NCBI GenBank assembly: GCA_905221605.1
Contig: CAJNDS010000728.1
Location: 1-20,000 of the forward strand
DNA: 20,000 bases
Source of the DNA: Symbiodinium natans
Lineage: Eukaryota > Sar > Dinophyceae > Suessiales > Symbiodiniaceae
Direction: 5' to 3'
Made by a program: the position numbers and the translations under genes. Positions 8,724-17,400 of the stretch are shown here, piece by piece. Under the pieces are notes generated by a model, which had not been told where the DNA came from, ran no database searches, and saw nothing but the letters and a program-made list of their open reading frames with translations. Position 1 is the stretch's first letter. Every line of letters starts with the position of its first letter.

Positions 8724-9010
8724 TACGGGGGGACAACCAAGGAAGGAAATCAACTCCCCTAATCGCCCTGAACTTATATTTCCCAGATCGAACCAAGAAA
8801 CAAACAAGAACACGGATAAGAGCAACCCAGGGGGGAAGGAAAGGGGGAAGGAATCCACACCCTTACCAAACCCTAAGAACCCAGGCACTACTTTTTGAAC
8901 TTGTGGCTTTCTGTTCAAGCCCATCTTGAGCCAAACATGATTTCCGGGTTCATTAACCCTTCCAACTCTCAACGCTAACTCTTTTCTACAATACCAATTG
9001 CAGCTCCGCA
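8724..9010 (-). repeat. 5' LTR of the element
   Basis: 287 bp, same length as the copy at 168-454, with two substitutions (8740 and 8762). It should hold the promoter. No TATA box is obvious, which is common in dinoflagellates. It lies 67 nt before the ORF1 start codon. Confidence 0.93.
8925..8935 (-). promoter_or_regulatory. Spliced-leader-like 11-mer in the 5' LTR
   Basis: Same TTTGGCTCAAG as in the other LTR, sense orientation. If it marks the mRNA 5' end, U3 would be only about 75 bp. Confidence 0.4.
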
Positions 9011-9030
9011 CCCTAAACCCTAAACCCTGG
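9011..9030. repeat. Telomere-like (CCCTAAA)n array, right part
   Basis: Two CCCTAAA units and a partial unit follow the 5' LTR. The first five bases (CCCTA) form the target-site duplication with 163-167. Joining 167 to 9016 restores the heptamer phase. Confidence 0.85.
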
Positions 9031-9071
9031 TTGTTACAGAAAGACATTTCTTTACTTACCGTTGTTCGCTC

Positions 9072-9081
9072 TTGGCTCAAG
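9072..9081 (+). promoter_or_regulatory. Spliced-leader-like 10-mer upstream of the Gag relic
   Basis: TTGGCTCAAG, the last ten bases of the dinoflagellate spliced leader, in sense orientation and 95 nt before the Gag start codon at 9177. It may be a relict leader retained through retroposition. A 10-mer could also occur by chance. Confidence 0.3.
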
Positions 9082-9176
9082 AAAAAGGAGTGTGCACGTT
9101 TCCCTTAATGTCGGGGTTGTCTGCTGGTTTCAATAGGTTTTCAGCCGTAGAAGCACGCTAGATTGACCACTCTGCG

Positions 9177-11571
9177 ATGACGGACCAAGCTCCGCTAGGT
9201 CCTGCAGGCATACCAGTCCCGGATGAAATGCTCCAGGTGAGGACGCCGCTCCCTGGGAGGGTGAGCTCCCGTTGACCACAACGGCACTGAGGCTACACGA
9301 TCATAGGCTCTTTCAGAAAGGTGCAGTTTCCGAGGCCGGTGTCACCACAGGTGCCTCGAGCCATCAGACTGCATCCGCGCCTTGGCAGGTTGTGTCCCCT
9401 AGTGCTAGACAACTTTCGGCCAGCCTTCCAATAGCAGCCGGAGGAAGCTCACCCCAAGATGTTAGTCCGTCAGCACAGAGTCTTTTCCAACCGACCTCCT
9501 CGACTATGAACCGTTTGACAATTGGCGATCAGCGAATCCTGCAGAATCAGGCAAACATTAGGAATATGTTTGTTCAGAATGACAGGTCGCCGTTACTTGA
9601 GCAAATAGCTGAACATCGCCACAGTCAGATCGTTGGTCAGATCGCGAACAATTTTCAGGAGCAACTCCAAGCAATGGGTATGAATGTCATGTCGGGAGTC
9701 TCGCAACTCGGAGTTGAACTTGCTCAGGCCGAAACCAGATTAGGCAGTGAGGAGACACAGGCCAGACAGAGATTGGCCACTGGTCAGTCGCAGCTTGACT
9801 CGCAGGCCACTGATATCAACATGGCGCGAGGTGAAGCTCAAGCTTTGGCCCAAAGGTTATGCGCTGCTGAGAACTACCTACGCTAGACTGCGTGATCAAC
9901 TTCACCAAGCGGAAGCTAACGCTGTAAGCAATGCGGATCTCCTCAATGCTGAAATGGATAGTGCCCGTGTCGCCGCTGCCCAGGCCACGCGTGCAGTTCA
10001 GGCAACATCTGAGGTCGAGATCTCACGCTTGACTGCTGAAGTCAGGGATTTCAGGATGATGATGAGTCATGAGTCAGAGAAAAGAAAGATGGCGGAAAAA
10101 GAGAATGCTGAACTGAAATCGCAGCTAAGCCAGGCCATCGCAGCTCTGCAGGCTCACACAAGCGCAACCGGGTCCGCCCCAGCTGCGCCACCGGGTTTGA
10201 CCCCAACCTTTCCCATCAATACTCCACCTTCAGGACGCCAAAGGGCCAAAGCCCCGACGCCACCCTGACGGGGGGAGGCCCTGATGGAGATGATGATGGC
10301 AGCGATGATGATGACTCAAGCAGCAGTCATAAGAAGAAGAAGAGCAAGAAGAAAGACAAGAAAAGCAAGAAAAGAGATTCCAGTTCCTCTTCTGATCTTT
10401 CGCCTAAGCAGCTCAAAGCAATCATCAAGCAACTTGACAAAGGAAAGACTAACGAGAAAGAGGAAGTTGATGAGGATGGTAACAAGACCAAGTCCAAGGA
10501 GGCTGAAAAGATCCTGTTCCCGAAGTTCCCGACACCTGAACAGTACAGGAACTGGCGCATTAGGGTTCGTGAAGCTGTGGTAGTAGCATCCCATAAGCCG
10601 GATGAAGCTTTTGAATGGCTTTCAAAGGTATGGGACAAGGACTCTAAGGAAGAGGAGTTGAGAGACACAGGTAGTTTCTCCACTCTTGATGCTAAGGTCT
10701 TGTCGGCAGTGACAAACGTGCTCGAAGGTGACTTCGCGCGCAAAATGGACACCCTCAAGGAGAGAGAGGCTCACGCCGGGAGGCTGGTGAGGGGAAGACA
10801 AATCCTATTTCTCCTGCATCAGTACTTTGCCACCAACATCCTGCACAATTCCGTGTATGACATGGAAGATCTTCTTTCAATGACGTTGGTCAACGAGAAC
10901 CTTGTGATGTTTATTAGGAACTAGGATACGGTGCTTTCAGGCATTCAGACCATGCCGGAAGACAACGTTCTCGAACCACTCTTTCATAGGCAGGTAAAGA
11001 AATGCAAAGCACTTCAGCACGATATGAAGAAATGCAAAGCACTTCAGCACGATATTGCCATTTATGAAAGGGCTGCCGAAGGCTCCAGTGAAAGATCGTT
11101 CAAATTTCTGTATGATGCCTCCACTAGCCACTTGAATCGCAAAAGGCTTGAGAGGAACCGAGAGCGGATTGCCAAGCAAACTGGAGCCCTGTTGTTCCTA
11201 CAGCGTACCCAAAGGGTTTTGCATTTCTTTTGTCAAGAATGGCAGTTGCAAGAACGGTTGCAGTTGTAAATACAAGCGCCCAGACGCCCAGCGGACGTGG
11301 TAGATCGCAGTCACCCGGCGGCCGTGGGAGAAGTCCTTCTAGACCTAACTCCCCGTCAGGAAAGCCTCGAGTGTGCAAGTTCTACAAACAAAGTCGTTGT
11401 GACCGTGGAGAAAATTGCAACACCGGAAAGACAGGTGCCGCTGCCACACCCGACGGAAGTCAGAAGGGATCTACGCGCCCTGACAAGGGCAAGGACAAAA
11501 AGAAGAAGAAGAAGAAGAAGGAACGCAAGGGCTCCAGGGCTAGCTCCAAGGGTTCTAAGGGTAGCGGGTAG
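9177..11571 (+). pseudogene. Decayed Gag of a copia-like dinoflagellate retrotransposon
   Basis: The frame starts with ATG at 9177 (MTDQAPLGPAG) and breaks near 9265. It continues from 9272 as a Gln/Ala-rich coiled coil, shifts again near 9885, and again at a G6 run near 10268. After an acidic-then-lysine linker (about 10275-10400) comes the core capsid-like helical domain (about 10400-10921). This core reaches a TAG at 10922-10924 and continues in the same frame, so a Trp codon was probably lost. Another shift near 11230 leads to a CCCH-type motif (C-x7-C-x5-C) whose final His is replaced by Lys, followed by a poly-Lys run. Gag normally packages genomic RNA. No pol follows. Family assignment is by resemblance to Gag polyproteins abundant in Symbiodiniaceae; the plus-strand orientation and different sequence make it distinct from the 168-9010 element. 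Confidence 0.75.
10997..11056 (+). repeat. 30-bp tandem duplication inside the Gag relic
   Basis: Two 30-bp copies (10997-11026 and 11027-11056) differ only at the last base and encode KKCKALQHD twice. The duplication is in frame and presumably occurred late, since the copies have hardly diverged. Confidence 0.9.
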
Positions 11572-12480
11572 CAAGGGTTACGCCGGCGTGTCAATTTGCG
11601 GGGGGCACGGCCGCGGCAAGCCAGCAGCCTGTGACGCCGTCCAAGGCCGCTCCGAAGGAAAAGAAGCGGCCCAAGGCTCAGGCTAAGGCTGGGCAGCCAC
11701 TCATGTACCCGCGTAGGAACCTCCCCAAGCCCAACGCCCACGATCAGGAGGCCGAGCGCAAGCAGGCAGCCGATGCCGAGAAGTCAAGCTCGAGTTCAGA
11801 GCTCCTCGACACGCGGGCTCCTGCAGCCGCGGTCAACAAGAAGGTAGCGCCAAGCGAGAAGGAAGTCCTCGCACTAAACCGGATGGTAGTCCAGCACTGC
11901 TGCCTCCGATGCCCTCCTCCGTGCTCAGTACCGCATCATGTAGCTGGCCGAGCAAAAGTTGACGGAGCTCGATGAGGTGCTCAGGCGGGAGGCAAAGGAG
12001 GAGGCCGGGGCCAAGGTCAAGACTCTTCGCGTGAAGTTTGAGATGCCAGAAGGCCAGGCGGCCAAAGAAGGCGCCGGCGCCGGAGAAATCTGGGATGAAG
12101 GGGAGGACCCGGCTGCCCCTGCGCGGGGCGGGACCGCAAGGTCCTCCCAGCGAGAAGCGACCCGGCGCCTGACGCGGACTGGCACTATCCTTGCAGTGCC
12201 CCGAACTGCATTGGTCTTTGCCTCCATCACGCAGTACCACCTGCACCAGGCGGCTTGCCACGCTGCGCCACTGCCGACAGACCTCGGCGTTAGCTTTCGC
12301 CAAGACTGGCGGGGACACTTGTTCCGCCGCGGCAAGGATGGGGGCTACGCAGAGGTCCCCTTGCAGGTTACTCGCTTTCACAAGGCGAATGGCTACGACT
12401 CCCTCTGCTCCAGAAAGGAGATCGTATCCAGCTCTTGGACGGACTCTGACAGCTCCGGCGGCAGCAATGCGCCACGGGAG
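11572..12480 (+). pseudogene. GC-rich broken coding relic, unidentified
   Basis: Composition becomes markedly more GC-rich after the Gag relic. Lys/Ala-rich and coiled-coil-like protein sequence reads through 11625-11895 in one frame (VTPSKAAPKEKK and onward). It then shifts to another frame (ALLRAQYRIM, TAG at 11940, LAEQKLTELDEVL) up to about 12130. The low-complexity, charged character gives no family. It may be the C-terminal region of the Gag element or a fragment captured next to it. After about 12130 no convincing frame is seen. Confidence 0.35.
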
Positions 12481-12484
12481 GAAA

Positions 12485-12642
12485 CTCTGCTGGACTCTGC
12501 TGGATCTGCTGGACTCTGCTGGACTCTGCTGGACTCTGCTACACTCTGCCACGTTCTGCCACGCTCTGTACGCTCTGCTACGTTCTGCTGGACTCTGCTA
12601 GGCTCTGCTACGCTCTGCCACGCTCCGCTACGCTCTGCTACA
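12485..12642. repeat. CTCTGCTGGA/CTCTGCTACG minisatellite
   Basis: About fifteen imperfect 10- to 11-bp units built on CTCTGCT. The first half ends in GGA and the second in ACG or similar, so two unit types are arranged in blocks. Open frames crossing it are artefacts of the repeat. Confidence 0.85.
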
Positions 12643-12743
12643 TGCACTCCGAAGACCAACGGCTGATCCACGTGGCCACAAGTTGCAGATTCTGCATTTC
12701 TTCTTGTCTCTCTTTCTTGTTTGTTATGCTGCTTCGTGGCATA

Positions 12744-12816
12744 AGCCCCCTACGGAGATCGAACCCGTGACCATACGCTTACGGAGCGCATGCTCTGCCA
12801 ACTGAGCTAAAGAGGC
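12744..12816 (-). tRNA. tRNA-Thr (CGT)-like gene
   Basis: A 73-nt cloverleaf can be drawn: acceptor GCCTCTT/AGGGGGC, with two G-T pairs; D stem GCTC/GAGC with GG in the loop; anticodon stem TGCGC/GCGTA; loop TCCGTAA; T stem ACGGG/TCCGT with loop TTCGATC. The anticodon would be CGT (Thr). Odd point: position 33 is C instead of the nearly universal T. No run of four T follows within about 60 nt as a Pol III terminator. It is therefore either a functional divergent gene or a recent pseudogene. Confidence 0.6.
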
Positions 12817-12919
12817 TTCTGCCAAGGTTCGAGACTTTCTTCTCAATGACCCTGAAGTAATGCATAGCACAATTCAGACAAGCTCTCGCTAGGCATTTTT
12901 CTTTGTTTCCTTCTTGCTT

Positions 12920-12924
<5 letters not shown>

Positions 12925-13000
<76 letters not shown>
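12925..13000. repeat. (CT)38 microsatellite
   Basis: Pure CT dinucleotide tract of 76 bp between the two tRNA-like genes. Open frames through it (Arg-Glu or Leu-Ser repeats) are not genes. Confidence 0.97.
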
Positions 13001-13004
<4 letters not shown>

Positions 13005-13029
13005 CTCCAGCTGTTGTCTGTCTGAGAAA

Positions 13030-13099
13030 TGGACACACTGGATTGAACCCAGGGCCTTCCGCATGCGAAGTGGATGTGATACCACTACACCATGTGCCC
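13030..13099 (-). tRNA. Degenerate tRNA-Ala(CGC)-like sequence
   Basis: 70 nt. Acceptor GGGCACA/TGTGTCC pairs fully (one G-T). The D arm resembles GTGTAGTGGTATCAC. Anticodon stem TCCAC/GCGGA has one A-C mismatch around loop TTCGCAT (anticodon CGC). The T arm, around GGTTCAATCC, appears one base short, so the consensus loop does not sit in a 5-bp stem. It is probably a tRNA pseudogene or tRNA-derived repeat. Confidence 0.45.
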
Positions 13100-13354
13100 C
13101 TTGAATACATGCAACATTTCAACCAACATGACCCAAGAAAAAAGCTTTTTTTGCAGAATTTGCATGAAAAATCACAAAAATGTCGATAACGGCTACACTG
13201 TCAAGTGAGAAACTGGAAAGAAAGGTCCCGCGCGGATGTGAGCCACGCGACCAGTTAACATTTTCTCCGGTTGACAATCCATATTTTTGAGATCTGCACC
13301 GCGACAACATCAGGGCCTGTGTATTTGTCTCGCCATCTTTCTTACAGCTCCTTT

Positions 13355-13541
13355 TGCTGCACTCTCTCTGCTACACTCTCTCTGCTACTCTCTCTGCTAC
13401 ACTCTCTGCTACTCTCTCTGCTACTCTCTCTGTTACTCTCTCTGCTACTTTCTCTGCTCCTCTCTCTGCTACTCTTTCTGCCACTTTCTCTGCTACTCTC
13501 TTTGCTACTCTCTCTGCTACTCTCTGCTACTCTCAGCTACC
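13355..13541. repeat. CTCTCTCTGCTA minisatellite
   Basis: About fifteen imperfect units of 10 to 14 bp, mostly CTGCTACTCTCT. It shares the CTCTGCTAC core with the array at 12485-12642 on the other side of the tRNA-like pair, in the same orientation. The Leu/Ser-rich open frames through it are not genes. Confidence 0.85.
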
Positions 13542-13777
13542 CTCATCCGTTTGGCGTGGCTCGTGCAATTTACAGATGCTCTGGGATCCGTTTGGCAGTG
13601 TCATGTTCATACCGACCCCTTTTTAAGTGCGGGCATACGCCCCAGCCCGTGGACACCGCCGTGCCGGGGTGACTGGTGTGATTGTCCTGGTGCTGCTTTG
13701 GGTAGAGGGTTTCCCCCGTCAGGCTGGTTTCATGTGCTGAACTTTGAACCTTTGAAGGTGCTGAAAGCTGCTGCACG

Positions 13778-14461
13778 CTAGGTGCGGACCCAAACTAGGT
13801 GCAGCAACTGAGCAGCGCTCGCTGGCCCACTGCTCGCTGCCTGCTCGGGCGGCTCTTGCAGCGCAGGTCGAAGCTGATCGGTTGGCACTGGCAGTGCCTG
13901 CACAAACGGCACACCATCCTCAAGCAGCAACCACCAATCATCATCTTCGGGGTCGTTGCTTTCATGTGCCTCGAAGAAGTTTCTGGACGGGAGCAGACTA
14001 CTAGACGAGCAATCATCGTCCTCACCACTTAGTTTCCACTCAAGGCTATCGTATAGTGATCTTACCTGACCTGCGATCATATTCATGCGGTGGGACTATC
14101 TTGGCTTGACCAGTATTTTCAGCGGCATCGAAACGTTTTTCATTTCCTTTCTTGCAGCGGCGCGTACAGGAAGGCTTTTCTTATCTCTAGGATTGGCTGA
14201 CAAGTGGGCCTTGCAGAGGCGGAGTGTGCCGCCGGTTTGTCGCCCAGCGGCGCAAATGACACGTCGTGGCGACCCTCTAGAGCCAAATCTGGCACAGGTG
14301 CCTGCTAGGAAAAGCTGAGAAGCACACTTCACCGCCCACGCGATATCCAACCTTGTTTTCGTGACCAAACGCCCCTGCGCGAAGCGAAAAGATGCCATGG
14401 ACATTCTCGTCATCTTCGGTCTTCTGATGCTTCTCAGCTGGATATTGCGTCGTTGTGTCAA
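13778..14461 (-). pseudogene. Candidate broken gene, unrecognised
   Basis: One frame is open from 14461 to the stop at 13778 except for a single TAG at 14096-14098. The N-terminal half is basic (Arg/Lys/Ala-rich). The second half starts MNMIAGQVRSLYDSLEWK, then is acidic with DDD and SSSS clusters and proline-rich to the end. The single stop could be a mutated Trp codon (KPR-stop-SHR). Amino-acid composition looks coding, but I recognise no domain and see no supporting signals. Confidence 0.3.
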
Positions 14462-14462
14462 A

Positions 14463-14745
14463 TAATACCTACCATTGTGCAGTCACAAGGTGCAAACCGT
14501 CCTCTGCAAAATTGAAGTCGGCCAAAGTGTCTGAATGTGTCATTGAATCCAAGAAGCCTCTGCAGATCGTCAATGTCAGCCCCTTCAAAGCGTTGATGGA
14601 TCATCGGAAATTTTGGAGAAAAGTCTCGAAATCGCTCTACATTAATATAGTCTGTGCTCCAAACCCGAACGGCGTGCGATGGCTTTCAGCAAAAAACCAT
14701 CAAATAGCAGTTGGCGCAACAAAGGGCCACCCCAGACCACCTCTC
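14463..14745 (-). pseudogene. Candidate coding fragment, unrecognised
   Basis: Two adjoining minus-strand frames read like protein. From about 14745 comes GGLGWPFVAPTAI, a stop, then WFFAESHRTPFGFGAQ. This shifts near 14652 into DYINVERFRDFSPKFP, and later DIDDLQRLLGF, ending at TGA near 14463. At least one stop and one frameshift break it. No known family is recognised. The antisense plus-strand frame over 14455-14856 looks less protein-like. Confidence 0.3.
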
Positions 14746-14856
14746 GGTCGGAATAATGATGTATATCAAGGCATAAAACCTCAACCACCCTCAGTACGTG
14801 GAAGCGAAGAAATTATCACAAAAATGACCGCAGACGCAGGCCAATTTCTAAATTAG

Positions 14857-15039
14857 ATTCATTTAGCTAGACTTCGGTTCGCGATACGTATGGCCTTCAC
14901 GTAAGGTTGGAGCCGGAATCTCAAGGCTCCACTATCCTAGAACCGCTTAATTTTAATTTGAAATTTCGATCCTTGTCCCATATTAAGCGTCTATGCAAAA
15001 TAGACCTTTAGATGAGAATCGAATTTAATCGATTTGGAT
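14857..15039. other. AT-rich stretch, no feature recognised
   Basis: Noticeably more AT-rich than its surroundings. It may include the last, unreadable part of the element relic to its right. Confidence 0.4.
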
Positions 15040-17010
15040 GACCATATTCCGATCGATCTAATTCACATCTCCCAGACAAATTTCTTTGTATTATCATCCT
15101 CCCTTACGAGATTTTCCAATATATCCTTATATAAATAGTACTGGATATCCGAATCTTTGGGCACCGACGCGCATTTTCACCAACATATAATTTCCTATCA
15201 TCTCAGAGAACATTGTTCCCATCTCCCCCTTCTGGCTGCTCCATCTTTCCACCAACGGTCGGCTCTACATCTCCAAACATAGCTCACTCGCCCAAATAGA
15301 ATGTCATCAGCAGAGATTAATCAGCAAAACCCCAAGAATAAAACTCTTCCGCCTAATCTGAAGATTCTGACAACGAAAAACTTTAGCACGCCAATTACAC
15401 TTGACTTCACCTGCCCACCATTAGAGCTACGAGAAATAACATACAAGCCCTTGCCACCCTTTCCAGTACTCATTGAATCCCTTTCACAGAAAAAGGCCTC
15501 ACACAACTGCCGTGCATTATCGGCTTCCTCAGCACTGGATTCACCAGACGTCTCAGTATAAGAAACGAAATCAATTGGCATTTATTTATTGGTCTTTCTG
15601 AAGATATTTCAGATTATCAATTGCCTATCTATCATCCACCCGATCCGTCCAAACTCGACTAAGCCGGAAGGCCAGCCTGCCCTGAACCACCGGCACCGGT
15701 TTAGGCGCAGGCTCCTGGTCGCACGACGATTTGAACGTGTCCTTGGCACCCTTAGCACCTATTTTCGGTTCAATAATTATCTCCCCCGCTTTGGGGGATT
15801 TGACCGAGGTCGAGTTTCATTGTTTGGGGGGTTCACCGGTGGCATTCCAACTCCCACCAACTGTAGCTTCTGCACGCACAGCGGAGACCTTTGCTCCAAA
15901 GTCCAAGCCTCGCGGTATCTTCCACTCAGGATTTCCAAATATGAGTCCCGTGGCATTTCCACGTTTGCCAATACTCTTCATCCCCTTAATCCAGAGTTCT
16001 TGCTACCACTTCACCTGTTGCCGCGTGACTATACCTTCGATCCTGGCGACAACATCAAATAGTGCATCATGGTAGCACGCTCGGAAATATTTAGCACCTG
16101 GCCAGCTTGTTGCCACACCCTTCTGGGGTGTCCAACCTTCGTAATCAGAATGTTATACGCTTCATGGGCCTCACTCCTCACCAAGTTGAGGTCCATCGAC
16201 AGGTCCTTCAACGCGTCCACATTTCATGAGCCTAAGATCATCCCAGTGATTTTGCTGAGATATTCCTTCTCTACATCCACGTGCTCAAGGATTCTAAAAA
16301 GTTTTTCCCCATGGAACTGCTTCATCTCTCCTTCCTCCCCTTTTTCAGGAAGGCTCCATTGACCTGCAGACCAGCCGGAATACTTCCATTCGTCCTGTTG
16401 CTTCCAGTACCATTGACCGTACGAAGAGGAGCTTTGGTCCCATTGACCGCAATACCAGGGATTACTCCGTAGCATCATCACCATCCACCAGCTCCAGGTC
16501 TACACTCATGATCAGTGTACCATCTTCTTCAACCTGATGCACCTCCGCCTGGACGTCATCTCCAACTTGAAGGCGGCGACCATCTTCTACTTTCACGGCG
16601 ATCAACGCATCTAAACCACAATGCTCCAACCACACGCCATCCACGTCAATGCAGTTGACAGTGCCCGTCAGTGAATCACCCGCCTGATAAAAATGCCTGC
16701 CGTGTGAAGACGGGGCTGCCTCATTGGGCTCTTCTTCCTTTTGCTCTGTAGAAGCTGGCATCGTTTCTTCAGCTCCCAGTTGTCCCCCTGCTTCCACATC
16801 TGGACCAAGCTTTTTCTCCTGCGCTTGTATGAGTCCCGCAGGGTCATCCACTTTGCGCTCCAAGGACACAGGATCTTCTTCAACTATGGTCGCCTCCACC
16901 GTTGTAGTTTCCTTGGTATCGACTTCCCAAAAACTACCAGTTGGCGCAACCTCCGTTTCGTCGGAGAGGCTGGAGCCAAAATCCTTTTGCTCGTTGATAA
17001 AAAGAACAGT
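15040..17010 (-). pseudogene. Old, internally deleted copy of the element's ORF1
   Basis: Minus-strand blocks follow the order of ORF1 at 2465-8656. EVAPTGSFWEVDT matches EVLPSGSSPEVDT (about 16950). The S1/OB-like block (about 16500-16690) is followed by the WYCGQW repeats (about 16370-16460) and the KITGM(I/L)LG block (about 16230). Then come HDALFDVV (against HNALFELA) and GEVVARTLD (about 16000-16070), MPRDSY plus PLCVQKLQLVGVGMPPVNPP (about 15830-15960), RLAFRLSRVWTDRVDD (about 15650), the SS-acidic block (about 15510-15570), and IYIRIYWKIS to DRS (about 15050-15120). The frame is broken many times. Between GEVVARTLD and MPRDSY only some 60 bp remain, so about 430 residues (three CCCH fingers, SAM-like segment) are gone. 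No LTRs are seen around it, and the N-terminal 580 residues including the WW domain are absent. Confidence 0.85.
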
Positions 17011-17064
17011 TATCTTGAAACGACTCGTTGCCACGCCTGCAGAGCTTGAGGGAATCTGGTGTAG

Positions 17065-17400
17065 GAGTCCACGTTATCTGCGGAAAAAATTGTCGCTCAT
17101 CTACCCCCAGCAGACCGGCTGGTCTGGAGCGTCACACGCAAAGACGCGCTGAGTGGACCGTGGGCAAACCACGAGCATCTACGCCGGGTCTCACAATTAT
17201 ACCCCAGCAAGCATGTGTAATTGGAGATGGTCATGCGCTACGAAACAGCGGAAGCCGAGGGAGACTCTCCTGTGCAGACCGACAAGGCTTGGTTCACTGA
17301 TTTGTGGGAGCGATCAGTCCCCGCAAAGTTGAACTTTGAGCCGAGGCGTAGGCTTCGAGAGAAAGGCCGCCCAAAGGCCAAGACCGCCCATTCTGTCTAG
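17065..17400 (+). pseudogene. Short broken reading frame that looks coding, unrecognised
   Basis: One frame runs from 17065 to TAG at 17398-17400 with a single TAA at 17218. The first part includes LPPADRLVWSVTRKDALSG. The second, from ATG 17227, is a 57-residue frame including DKAWFTDLWERSVPAK and a basic end. The shared frame on both sides of one stop suggests a decayed gene or an exon. The sequence just before (GTAG, then GAG) could be a splice acceptor of the AG/G kind. No family recognised. Confidence 0.3.

Larger units (their letters stand above)
168..9010 (-). mobile_element. LTR-type retroelement without visible pol, inserted in telomeric repeats
   Basis: An 8.84-kb element read right to left. 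Seen directly: 287-bp terminal direct repeats (168-454 and 8724-9010) with two differences; a 5' TG end; flanking CCCTA on both sides (163-167, 9011-9015); a 12-nt primer-binding site (8712-8723) touching the 5' repeat; a polypurine tract (455-462) touching the 3' repeat; and two long open frames filling 825-8656. This is the full layout of an LTR retrotransposon. Missing are any recognisable protease, integrase, reverse transcriptase or RNase H, so it is probably non-autonomous and mobilised in trans. That comes from reading motifs, not a profile search. The near-identical repeats indicate recent insertion. A decayed relative lies at 15040-17010. The 3' terminus reads TA rather than the usual CA, which is slightly atypical. 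Confidence 0.88.

Noticed and set aside
11959-12666. 235-codon frame as an intact gene
   Set aside because: Its last third is the translated minisatellite. Only the first part looks coding, and that continues from an upstream frame across a stop, so it was treated as a relic.
12779-13189. Arg-Glu and Leu-Ser repeat proteins over the CT tract
   Set aside because: Simple translation of a pure dinucleotide microsatellite.
12485-13541. CRISPR-like array
   Set aside because: Units are contiguous 10- to 14-bp imperfect repeats without spacers, in a eukaryote-like context.
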